A stretch of 64,000 nt of DNA. Source: an uncultured Gammaproteobacteria bacterium. Its GTDB lineage: Bacteria; Pseudomonadota; Gammaproteobacteria; GCA-002705445; GCA-002716945. The notes under the pieces were generated by a model that searched no databases, was not told the DNA's origin, and saw only the letters and a list, made by a program, of their open reading frames with translations. The stretch lies in contig CACOMO010000003.1 in assembly GCA_902628335.1 (NCBI GenBank), forward strand, positions 84,792-148,791. The letters are read 5' to 3'. A program made the position numbers and the translations under genes. Below, in pieces: positions 56,524 to 64,000 of this stretch. How positions within the stretch are numbered: position 1 is the stretch's first letter; every line of letters starts with the position of its first letter.

Positions 56524-57159
56524 ATGACAGTGAAGAAAAGGACCAAGCCAGAGTACTGGGAAGATGCAAAAAAATTCTTAAGATCTAAAGACAGTATATT
56601 GAAATCTATTATAGATAACACTGATAACTTCAATCACCTTCAAAAAACCTGCACACCCTTCCAAACCGTCGCGAATGCGATTATTGGTCAACAAATATCT
56701 ATTGCGGCAGCAGAGAGTATTACTAAGAGAATCAAAAAAGCATGCGGTGTTATAAATAAAGACAATATTTTGAGATCCTCATCTGTAGTACTGAAAAAAA
56801 CCGGTTTATCAAGTCAAAAGATTAAATATCTAAAGGGACTTGCCAATCATGTAGAGAAAAATAAAAATTTTTTTAAAATTTTAGAAACAAAGAGCGATCT
56901 TGAAGTCAGCGGGAAATTGTGTGAACTTTATGGAGTAGGAGTTTGGACAGCTGAGATGTATTTGATATTCCAACTCCTTAGACCAAATGTATTACCTTTA
57001 GGAGATATTGGTTTAATAAATAGCATCAATAAAGCTTATAATATTAAAAACTCTTCTATAGATAAAATCAAAAAGATATCAAAGTGTTGGGAGCCATATA
57101 GAACTGTTGCTGTTTGGTACATGTGGAGAGTGATCGATAGTGATATAGTTGAATATTGA
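56524..57159 (+). CDS. AlkA-like DNA-3-methyladenine glycosylase
   Basis: HhH-GPD base-excision enzyme that removes alkylated purines. A helix-hairpin-helix with VGVWTAEMYLIF precedes the catalytic Asp161 in LPLGDIGL; TPFQTVANAIIGQQISIAAA near residue 44 is the family start. At 211 residues it lacks the N-terminal beta domain and the Ada part of E. coli AlkA. Start ATG 56524 lies right behind a strong terminator with no ribosome binding site, so translation of a leaderless or read-through transcript seems likely. Confidence 0.9.
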   Translation: MTVKKRTKPEYWEDAKKFLRSKDSILKSIIDNTDNFNHLQKTCTPFQTVANAIIGQQISIAAAESITKRIKKACGVINKDNILRSSSVVLKKTGLSSQKIKYLKGLANHVEKNKNFFKILETKSDLEVSGKLCELYGVGVWTAEMYLIFQLLRPNVLPLGDIGLINSINKAYNIKNSSIDKIKKISKCWEPYRTVAVWYMWRVIDSDIVEY

Positions 57160-57202
57160 TAATGGTAAAGTTAAAATTATACAATTTATGGAAATGAACT
57201 AA

Positions 57203-58201
57203 ATGGATCCGCTCTCTCAAGGCTTAGTAGGTACTTCTATTAGTCACTTGTACATAAAAAACAGAAGACTGATTTTATTGAGTATTATTGCATTTCTGTC
57301 TGCAATGAGCCCAGATCTCGATGTTCTTTTTAGATCAGATGAAGACCCATTAATATTCCTCGAATACCACAGACAATTTACACATTCGCTAATTTTTATT
57401 CCGTTTGGAGGACTTATATGTACAATATTTTTTTACTATGTTTTTGCTAAAAGATACGAGGTAGATTTCAAGACTGTATATATAGTCTCAACAATCTCAT
57501 ATGCGACACATGGTTTAGTGGATGCAACAACATCTTATGGTACTCAGTTGTATTGGCCTTTCAGTAATGAGAGGGTTGCTTTCAATTTGGTATCTGTCAT
57601 TGACCCACTATTCACATTGCCTATTTTATTGTTTTTATTTTTTTCAATCTTGAAAAAAAATTACTTACTATCAATCTTATCGGTGGTATGGATGCTTTCC
57701 TATTACTCACTTAGTAAATATCAAGAACAGCGAGTAACTCAGTATATGAATGGAGTAATTTTAGAGAGGGAGCATGAGCCTAATGCATTTCTCATAAAGC
57801 CTAGCTTTGCAAATATAATTGTTTGGAAGAGTATATACGAACACAGCGGAAAATATTATGTGGATGCAATAAAAGTAGGTGTAGAAGAGAACTATCTCGG
57901 AGGTACGTCTATAGAAAAACTAGATATTGATAAATCTTTCCCGTGGCTAGATAAAACTTCTCAGCAGGCTAGAGACATTGAGAGGTTTAGATGGTTTGCT
58001 AATGGTTATTTATCTGTATCGCCAGTGGATTCGATGCAAATAATTGATGTAAGATATTCAACATTACCAAATAAAGTTCTACCATTGTGGTCGATAGCAT
58101 TAGATAAGAGAGCGAGTAATAAAGATCATATCAAGTATGTAACATCTCGAAGCACGTCATCAAGAAATTATAAAGAATTGATAAAAATGATTTTTTTCTA
58201 A
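57203..58201 (+). CDS. YdjM-like membrane-bound metal-dependent hydrolase
   Basis: DUF457/YdjM-family membrane protein. MDPLSQGLVGTSISH, FLSAMSPDLDVLF, HRQFTHSLIF and HGLVDATTSYGTQLYWPF give the conserved His/Asp residues of a putative metal site. Four predicted helices lie at about 22-40, 63-85, 95-110 and 130-165. The C-terminal half (about 175-332) is beta-rich and probably periplasmic. In E. coli, ydjM is LexA-controlled; no such box is visible here. It starts 43 bases after the glycosylase gene. Confidence 0.88.
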   Translation: MDPLSQGLVGTSISHLYIKNRRLILLSIIAFLSAMSPDLDVLFRSDEDPLIFLEYHRQFTHSLIFIPFGGLICTIFFYYVFAKRYEVDFKTVYIVSTISYATHGLVDATTSYGTQLYWPFSNERVAFNLVSVIDPLFTLPILLFLFFSILKKNYLLSILSVVWMLSYYSLSKYQEQRVTQYMNGVILEREHEPNAFLIKPSFANIIVWKSIYEHSGKYYVDAIKVGVEENYLGGTSIEKLDIDKSFPWLDKTSQQARDIERFRWFANGYLSVSPVDSMQIIDVRYSTLPNKVLPLWSIALDKRASNKDHIKYVTSRSTSSRNYKELIKMIFF

Positions 58202-58210
58202 AAATAAAAC

Positions 58211-58220
58211 TTGCTATAAT
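58211..58220 (+). promoter_or_regulatory. Extended -10 promoter of the first TusE-like gene
   Basis: TTGC followed by a perfect TATAAT (58215-58220); the TG one base upstream makes an extended -10. It is six bases before the ATG at 58227, so the transcript should start at or within a base or so of the ATG, and no ribosome binding site is seen. Confidence 0.55.
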
Positions 58221-58226
58221 ACTAGA

Positions 58227-58517
58227 ATGAATAGAGATGGCGATGGTTTTTTAGTTAATACAAGCGATTGGTCAGAAGAAGTAATGTATCAGATGGCTAA
58301 AGATGACGATTTTCAAATTACTGATGAAATTCGAGATTTCATTATGAAAGCACGTGAGATGTATAATGAAACAGGTACTGTGCCTGCAATTAGAGTTTTT
58401 GCTAAAGAATACGGGATGGATCGAAAAGCATCGAAACTTTACGATATTTTTGAATCTGGCCCAATGAAAAAAATTGCTAAATACGGAGGACTACCAAAAC
58501 CAACTGGATGTGTGTAG
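58227..58517 (+). CDS. TusE/DsrC-like sulfur carrier, copy 1
   Basis: A 96-residue protein of the TusE/DsrC family, which carries persulfide on a C-terminal cysteine. DGDGFLVNTSDWSEEVM, AREMYNETGTVPAIRVFAKEYG (cut at VPAIR) and the end GGLPKPTGCV with Cys95 second from last. The second cysteine of DsrC proper (11 residues earlier) is an alanine, so it resembles TusE, the relay protein for 2-thiouridine synthesis by MnmA. It forms a tandem pair with the next gene. No dsr genes or other tus genes are nearby. Confidence 0.88.
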   Translation: MNRDGDGFLVNTSDWSEEVMYQMAKDDDFQITDEIRDFIMKAREMYNETGTVPAIRVFAKEYGMDRKASKLYDIFESGPMKKIAKYGGLPKPTGCV

Positions 58518-58525
58518 TTTTAAAT

Positions 58526-58816
58526 ATGGATAGAGATGGAGATGGATTTTTACTTAATATAAATGACTGGTCTGAAGAATTAATGTATCAAATGGCAGAG
58601 GAGGATGATTTCGAAATAACAGATGAAATCAAAGAATACATATTGAAAGCAAGAGAAATGTTCAGTCAATCAGGAACTGTCCCAGCAATGCGAGACTTTG
58701 CAAAAGAGTTCGGAATGGATAGAAAAGCGACTAAACTTTACGATATTTTCAAATCAGGGCCTATGAAAAAAATTGCAAAATATGGCGGACTGCCCAAACC
58801 TACTGGTTGCGTGTAA
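58526..58816 (+). CDS. TusE/DsrC-like sulfur carrier, copy 2
   Basis: A close paralogue of the gene before, also 96 residues when started at ATG 58526. An ATG at 58508 would overlap copy 1 and add six residues with no match in copy 1. Conserved: MDRDGDGFLLNINDWSEELM and GGLPKPTGCV, with the single Cys95. Differences are spread across the protein and mostly conservative, consistent with an old duplication under selection. It ends 15 bases before the 3' end of the convergent tmRNA gene. Confidence 0.87.
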   Translation: MDRDGDGFLLNINDWSEELMYQMAEEDDFEITDEIKEYILKAREMFSQSGTVPAMRDFAKEFGMDRKATKLYDIFKSGPMKKIAKYGGLPKPTGCV

Positions 58817-58831
58817 ACCTTTGCTTATCAT

Positions 58832-59174
58832 TGGAGGCGGCGGGAATCGAACCCGCGTCCGATAGCACTTCGCTATTGGCGCTACATGTTTAGTTTGTTA
58901 TAAATTTAACTAGAGAGCCAATAACAAACAATCTACTCACTAGCTGTCTTACTTAAATTTAACAATACAATAGCAAGCTTATGTATTGCGGTCTTATCAT
59001 AATGACTTCAGTACAGAGCATATAAGCCTACTCTGAGTGAAGCTAGCGGCAGTTAGGCTGCTAGTGCTAAAGGTTTATTTTCAGCGTTTATTGTTTTTCA
59101 GCAGATTTACGAGTTACTGAAAGCTCGACATGCTCCTCAAGTTCTGCAACCAACGTCGAAACCAGGTCGCCCCC
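58832..59174 (-). ncRNA. ssrA: tmRNA (trans-translation RNA)
   Basis: 343-base gene on the minus strand. The 5' and 3' ends pair as GGGGGCG/CGCCTCC, with T-arm GCGGGTTCGATTCCCGC at the 3' end and discriminator A; CCA is not encoded. The tag frame reads A-E-N-K-P-L-A-L-A-A and stop at 59085-59053, with the usual LALAA-type end recognised by ClpXP. It fills most of the 430-base gap between the TusE-like genes and purL; the rest (59175-59246) holds its promoter and the purL leader. Together with SmpB it rescues stalled ribosomes. Confidence 0.96.
59053..59085 (-). other. tmRNA tag reading frame
   Basis: Eleven codons (GCT GAA AAT AAA CCT TTA GCA and three more, then TAA) encode AENKPLALAA. The resume codon is taken as GCT, preceded by AATAAAC, by analogy with E. 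coli. Confidence 0.85.
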
Positions 59175-59246
59175 GATATATGTCCAATGAGTGTATCGCT
59201 AAGTGATACTATTATCAATCATAATGTATTATCATATGAATAGAAA

Positions 59247-62200
59247 ATGACAAAAAATCGCCATATTTTCAGATCAATAACACGAAACCAAGATACTTCA
59301 ATAGCAGAGTTTATAAATGAAAATAGTAATGATGTCTCTTTTTCAGAGATATATCTAATTGATTCACCCGATGATTTTACTAAATTTGAGATTAGTAAAC
59401 TATGTGCAATTTTAGATGCAGCATCGATCTCAAATATAACGAATAAATATTCAAATAGCATTATTGTAGTACATAGAACCGCTCAGCTCTCTCCATGGTC
59501 TGAAAAAGCAAGTCAAATACTCATTTCGTGTGGCTTCAGTGAAGATACAACAATAGAAAAAATAAATCTCATAAATTTCAATAATACTCAACTCTATAAG
59601 AAATTTTTAAAATGTAAAAATTCTATAATAGATAAAATGACTCAGTCTATTATTAGTCATCCACAAGACATTAAAATATATCTTGATGGAATTTCAAGAG
59701 ATATTAAGCAAAAGAAATTTACTCATGTGCCTCTGAAAAATATTAATAGTTACAATAAAAAAATGGGACTTGCCTTAAATACTTTTGAGATAAATTATTT
59801 AAAAGATATTTATACGAAAATCAAGAGAAATCCCACAGATATTGAGATGATGATGTTCTCACAGATAAATTCAGAGCATTGCAGACATAAAATATTTAAT
59901 TCCCCTTTAATACGTAACAAACAATATCATAGAACTCTTTTTCAGATGATCAAGGATACATATTTGAATTATAAAAAAGAAATTGTTTCTGCATATACAG
60001 ATAACTGCTCTGCGATATCATCATTTACAAGACAATTTCTTTACGTAAAAGACAGAGTGTATAAAACTAAATATGTTGATAGTTGTTATATTATAAAAGC
60101 TGAAACACATAACCATCCGACAGCAATAGCTCCATTTGAAGGAGCTGCAACTGGCGCAGGTGGAGAATTAAGAGATGAGGGTGCAACAGGAGTGGGATCA
60201 ATTCCTAAAGCAGGGTTTTCTGGTTTTACTTTGTCCAATCTGAATATAAAAAATGATTTAAAGGTTTGGGAAAAAATATCTGTACCAGTACCAGGTAGAA
60301 TCAAAACACCGCTTGAGATAATTATTCATGGACCCATTGGCTCTGCAAGATACAATAATGAATTTGGTAGGCCAAATATTTTTGGTTACTTTAGAACTTT
60401 TGAATATAAGAAGCACAAAGATGCCAAAGTCAATAAATCTTTCGGATATCATAAACCAATTATGATTGCTGGAGGTATAGGAAGCCTTCATAAAAAACAT
60501 GCTTTTAAGAGAAAACTAAGTCATGACGATAAGATTATTGTTATAGGTGGACCATCTTATTTGATTGGAATTGGAGGTGGGGCTGCGTCATCTGTTTCAT
60601 CTGGTCTCAGTAGTGAAGACCTGGATTATGCATCTGTTCAACGAGATAACCCTGAAATGGAGAGAAGATGCCAAGAGGTTATCAACCAATGTGTCTATCT
60701 GGATGATTTGAATCCAATTAAAAGTATCCATGATGTAGGCGCTGGTGGTCTGAGTAACGCTGTTCCAGAAATAGTCAACGAATCGAATATGGGTGCTGAT
60801 ATTTATCTAGAGAAAATACCCCAAGGACAAGAGGGCATGAGTCCACTTGAAATATGGTGCAATGAATCACAAGAAAGATATGTATTGGTGTTATCAAAAA
60901 ATAACTATGACGCTTTTAAAAAAATATGCATTAGAGAAAACTGCCCATTTGCACACATAGGTACAGTTACGAAATCCAAAATCTTACGTGTATTTGATAG
61001 TGATTCAAATAAAGTAGTAAACCTGAGAATGGAAAATTTACTAGGAAAACCACCTATACCAGATATAGACATTAGAGAGATATCGCAATATGAAAATACA
61101 AAATATAAGCACATAAAAGATTTTAAGAAAACTGCCAAACATATTCTCGAACTACCGAGCGTGTCGGATAAAAGCTTTCTAATAACAATAGGTGATAGAT
61201 CTGTTTCTGGCCTAGTTTCCAGGGATCAAATGATAGGAGATTATCAGGTGCCTGTCTCTAATGTTGCTGCGACATTAACCGATATAAATTCAAAATCCGG
61301 TGAGGTCATCACAATGGGAGAGAGACCTATACCAAGCATATACAACGTAAGTTCGTCCATAGATCTAAGTTTAGGTGAAATCATTACTAATATCTCTTGT
61401 TGCAATATAAAAAAACTCGAGAACATTAAGCTTTCAGCAAATTGGATGGGATCCTCTTCAAGTAAAGATGAAATGAGCAAACTATTTTTTGGAGTAAGAC
61501 GTTTATCAGAATTATGCAAAGAGCTAAATTTAACAATTCCAGTTGGTAAAGACTCTTTATCAATGAAAACATCTTGGAGAACAGGTAAGAGAGATTTTGA
61601 GGTGGAGAGTCCTGTTAGTTTGGTCCTGTCAGCTTTTTCAAAAATTAGAGATACTAGCGATATCGTGACACCAGATTTACAAGGTAATGGAGAAATTTAT
61701 TTAATTGATTTAGGTGGCAATAATCAAAGACTGGGTGGATCAGCATTCGAACAAATCAAGTCGTCTATATCATCTGATGTTCCTAAAATAGATGATATTA
61801 ACTTAATAAAAAAATTTTTTAAATTGAGTCAAATGCTAATAAGTAAAGAGATAATTTCTGCTTATCATGATAAATCAGATGGTGGTCTATTTGCAACACT
61901 TTCAGAGATGGCTTTTTCTGGCAATAAATCACTTAAAATAGATAAAATATTATCTTATGTTAATACTGATAAAAAATTAAATAAATTTTTCTTTAATGAG
62001 GAATTAGGGGTTGTAGTCGAAGTTCCTAAGAAAAAGAAAAGTATGTTTGAGAAGGTTTGTAGCAAGTATTTAGTCAAAAGTTCTGTTATTCATCTTGGAA
62101 GTAGCCTATCGAGAAAAAATCAATCTATTGATATAAAATCATATTATCCAATCTCTTTTCAGTTAAGTGATTTACGTAGATCGTGGAGTAAGCTTTCGTA

Positions 62201-63080
62201 TAATATCCAACGGTTGAGAGATAATCCTAAAACTGCATTAGAGGAGTATAAGTCTAAAATCGATGTACATAAAAGCAACACAAAGCCAAAATTTAAATAT
62301 AGAAGTACAGCAATAAGGAAAGTTTTTAAAAGAAGAAAACCAAAAGTTGCTATCTTTAGAGAGCAGGGTGTTAATGGGCATAAGGAAATGGCAAACGCAT
62401 TTGTTAATTCTGGGTTCGAATGTCACGATATTACAACTAATGATTTGTCTGATTCTCTCAGTGGATTTAGTGGACTTATTGCATGCGGAGGTTTTTCATA
62501 CGGAGATGTTTTAGGAGCTGGTAGGGGCTGGTCACAAAAAATACTTCAGAATAATCAATACAGAGATATACTAGAGAATTTTTTTAATGATAAAACTAAA
62601 TTCGCATTAGGGGTATGTAATGGTTGTCAGATGCTATCTTATTTAACCGACTTAATCCCCGGTAGTCATTTATGGCCATCATTCTCTCAAAATACATCCA
62701 GACAATTTGAAGCAAGACTATCACGAGTTATGATTAACAAATCTAATTCAATTTTCCTGAGAAATATGGGAGGAAGCGTTCTACCATTGATTGTTTCTCA
62801 TGGAGAGGGTAGAGCTAGATTCAAAAATAAAAAAGATATAAATAATGCTATAATTAATTATGTTGATTTAACAAATAAAAAAACTAATTCTTATCCTTTC
62901 AATCCTAATGGATCGAAAGAGGGCGCAACAGGTTTTAGTAACACTGACGGGAGAGTAACTATAATGATGCCACATCCAGAGAGGTTGTATCGCTTAACAA
63001 CATATTCGTCTAAGCCAGATAATTGGATAAGTTCACCATGGAAACAGTTTTTTGATAATGCCAGAGCGTGGTTAGAATAA
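59247..63080 (+). CDS. purL: Phosphoribosylformylglycinamidine synthase
   Basis: Large single-chain FGAM synthase of purine synthesis. Domains in order: N-terminal PurS-like (1-150), linker, two AIRS-like ATP-binding halves ([32 protein letters not shown], later [20 protein letters not shown]), and a C-terminal glutamine amidotransferase (from about 1030) with nucleophile in [10 protein letters not shown], and SHGEGRARF and PHPERLYR. 1277 residues against 1295 in E. coli. The stop overlaps the ATG of msrP. Confidence 0.97.
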   Translation: MTKNRHIFRSITRNQDTSIAEFINENSNDVSFSEIYLIDSPDDFTKFEISKLCAILDAASISNITNKYSNSIIVVHRTAQLSPWSEKASQILISCGFSEDTTIEKINLINFNNTQLYKKFLKCKNSIIDKMTQSIISHPQDIKIYLDGISRDIKQKKFTHVPLKNINSYNKKMGLALNTFEINYLKDIYTKIKRNPTDIEMMMFSQINSEHCRHKIFNSPLIRNKQYHRTLFQMIKDTYLNYKKEIVSAYTDNCSAISSFTRQFLYVKDRVYKTKYVDSCYIIKAETHNHPTAIAPFEGAATGAGGELRDEGATGVGSIPKAGFSGFTLSNLNIKNDLKVWEKISVPVPGRIKTPLEIIIHGPIGSARYNNEFGRPNIFGYFRTFEYKKHKDAKVNKSFGYHKPIMIAGGIGSLHKKHAFKRKLSHDDKIIVIGGPSYLIGIGGGAASSVSSGLSSEDLDYASVQRDNPEMERRCQEVINQCVYLDDLNPIKSIHDVGAGGLSNAVPEIVNESNMGADIYLEKIPQGQEGMSPLEIWCNESQERYVLVLSKNNYDAFKKICIRENCPFAHIGTVTKSKILRVFDSDSNKVVNLRMENLLGKPPIPDIDIREISQYENTKYKHIKDFKKTAKHILELPSVSDKSFLITIGDRSVSGLVSRDQMIGDYQVPVSNVAATLTDINSKSGEVITMGERPIPSIYNVSSSIDLSLGEIITNISCCNIKKLENIKLSANWMGSSSSKDEMSKLFFGVRRLSELCKELNLTIPVGKDSLSMKTSWRTGKRDFEVESPVSLVLSAFSKIRDTSDIVTPDLQGNGEIYLIDLGGNNQRLGGSAFEQIKSSISSDVPKIDDINLIKKFFKLSQMLISKEIISAYHDKSDGGLFATLSEMAFSGNKSLKIDKILSYVNTDKKLNKFFFNEELGVVVEVPKKKKSMFEKVCSKYLVKSSVIHLGSSLSRKNQSIDIKSYYPISFQLSDLRRSWSKLSYNIQRLRDNPKTALEEYKSKIDVHKSNTKPKFKYRSTAIRKVFKRRKPKVAIFREQGVNGHKEMANAFVNSGFECHDITTNDLSDSLSGFSGLIACGGFSYGDVLGAGRGWSQKILQNNQYRDILENFFNDKTKFALGVCNGCQMLSYLTDLIPGSHLWPSFSQNTSRQFEARLSRVMINKSNSIFLRNMGGSVLPLIVSHGEGRARFKNKKDINNAIINYVDLTNKKTNSYPFNPNGSKEGATGFSNTDGRVTIMMPHPERLYRLTTYSSKPDNWISSPWKQFFDNARAWLE

Positions 63081-64000
63081 TGAAAAGGAAATATAGTTTA
63101 GATAAAGAAAATAAAATTACAGATCAAAGACTTTTTATAAGAAGAAGGGAAATTATAGCAGGAATATTATCAGCACCTTTTGTGCTTAATTCATCGAACC
63201 TATTCGCTAAAGAAGAAAAATATTTGTCATTTAAAAAAGATATGAAATTTAGCACGAATGAGCAAACTAATACTATCAAACAGATAACCTCATACAACAA
63301 TTTTTATGAATTGGGGAGCGGAAAAAGAGATCCAATGATAAATGCTGAAAAGCTAAAAACTGAAAACTGGAAACTTATAGTTGATGGTTTAGTAGAAAAC
63401 CCATTCACATTGGACGTAGAGGATCTCATAAAAAACTTTGATTTGGAAGAGAGGATTTATAGACTTAGGTGTGTCGAGGCTTGGTCAATGGTAATTCCAT
63501 GGATTGGTTTTGAATTAAATCAATTAATTAAAAAATCTAAACCATTATCCTCTGCAAAATACGTTGCATTTGAATCCATCTTAGATAAAGACAATTTACC
63601 CGGACAAAGAAGAAATACGTTGAACTGGCCGTATCGCGAGGGATTGAGATTAGATGAAGCAATGAACCCGCTTACTATAATTTCTTTGGGTTTATATGGA
63701 CGCGTCTTACCGAATCAGAATGGATCACCAATAAGATTAGTTGTGCCATGGAAATATGGTTTTAAGAGCATAAAATCTATAGTTAAAATATCTTTAGTGT
63801 CTGAAGAACCTAGAACATCCTGGAATGAGCAATCACCAAGTGAATATGGATTTTACTCTAATGTTAACCCTAATGTCAGTCACCCACGATGGAGTCAAAA
63901 AAGAGAAAGAAGGATTGGAGAATTTAGAAAAAGAGATACAGAAATGTTTAACGGTTATGCTAAATTTGTGAGGCATATGTATAGTAACATGGATTTGAAA
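63080..64000 (+). CDS. msrP: Methionine sulfoxide reductase catalytic subunit MsrP, 3' partial
   Basis: Periplasmic molybdopterin enzyme (YedY) that repairs oxidised methionines. A twin-arginine signal (FIRRREIIAGIL) leads the protein. The Mo-binding cysteine is in YRLRCVEAWSMVIPW; NAKYVAFE-like, PYREGLRLDEAM, LVVPWKYGFKSIKSI and NPNVSHPRWSQ are conserved. The window ends inside the frame at about residue 307; by comparison with E. coli (ending LDLRENF) only a few codons are missing. The membrane partner MsrQ may follow outside. purL and msrP share TAATG, an unusual pairing. Confidence 0.95.
   Translation, partial: MKRKYSLDKENKITDQRLFIRRREIIAGILSAPFVLNSSNLFAKEEKYLSFKKDMKFSTNEQTNTIKQITSYNNFYELGSGKRDPMINAEKLKTENWKLIVDGLVENPFTLDVEDLIKNFDLEERIYRLRCVEAWSMVIPWIGFELNQLIKKSKPLSSAKYVAFESILDKDNLPGQRRNTLNWPYREGLRLDEAMNPLTIISLGLYGRVLPNQNGSPIRLVVPWKYGFKSIKSIVKISLVSEEPRTSWNEQSPSEYGFYSNVNPNVSHPRWSQKRERRIGEFRKRDTEMFNGYAKFVRHMYSNMDLK

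Overview
The window is a continuous piece of an AT-rich, densely coded bacterial chromosome, most likely from a streamlined gammaproteobacterium. I infer the class from gene order: hisS-yfgM-bamB-der, smc next to ligA, rne divergent from rluC, nnrD-tsaE-miaA-hfq-hflK-hflC-yjeT-hisZ-purA-rlmB-rpsF-rpsR-rplI-dnaB, thrS-infC-rpmI-rplT-pheS-pheT-ihfA-merR, and iscR-iscU. Short or overlapping gene junctions, very small intergenic gaps, loss of accessory genes and domains inside otherwise conserved operons, and low GC all suggest a free-living, probably marine lineage with a reduced genome (SAR86-like is one guess; the sequence alone does not settle it). I see no insertion sequence, prophage, CRISPR array or obvious foreign island.

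Layout. 1-4.3 kb: end of hisS, then yfgM, bamB and der on the plus strand. 4.4-5.9 kb (minus): a DUF4242 protein, an M23 peptidase and queF. 6-10.8 kb: smc and ligA. 10.8-14.8 kb (minus): dapD, mltF and an RNase E/G gene. 15-27.1 kb: rluC, sppA and the long nnrD-to-dnaB series. 27.1-30.5 kb: ferredoxin, galU, tRNA-Asn, a conserved unknown, cutA and an aminotransferase. 30.6-42.7 kb: uvrB, tRNA-Val, the thrS-to-merR translation operon, an MGME1-like nuclease, prfB (with its programmed frameshift) and lysS. 42.6-54.5 kb: purB, fumC, a three-gene ExbB/ExbD-like membrane operon, acnA, hflD-mnmA, aceA and icd. 54.5-58.8 kb: infA, a DUF1249 gene, iscR-iscU, a DUF2892 gene, an AlkA-like glycosylase, a YdjM-like membrane protein and two tandem TusE-like genes. 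58.8-64 kb: tmRNA, purL and most of msrP.

Main functional themes are translation (three synthetase loci including both PheRS subunits, IF1, IF3, RF2, ribosomal proteins S6, S18, L9, L20 and L35, tmRNA), central carbon metabolism (fumarase, aconitase, isocitrate lyase and isocitrate dehydrogenase close together), envelope upkeep (BamB, MltF, M23, SppA, HflKC), and DNA replication and repair (SMC, LigA, DnaB, UvrB, AlkA-like).

The most interesting points are: yjeT, which has no usual start codon and sits in the -1 frame behind a U UUA AAA slippery heptamer at the hflC stop; an uncharacterised three-gene ExbB/ExbD-like operon between fumC and acnA; an SMC with no recognisable hinge; an IscR lacking all its cluster ligands; a PheT lacking its tRNA-binding insert; an AUA start for infC; a GUU UGA C frameshift site in prfB; and a 10-bp perfect inverted repeat spanning the uvrB start codon.
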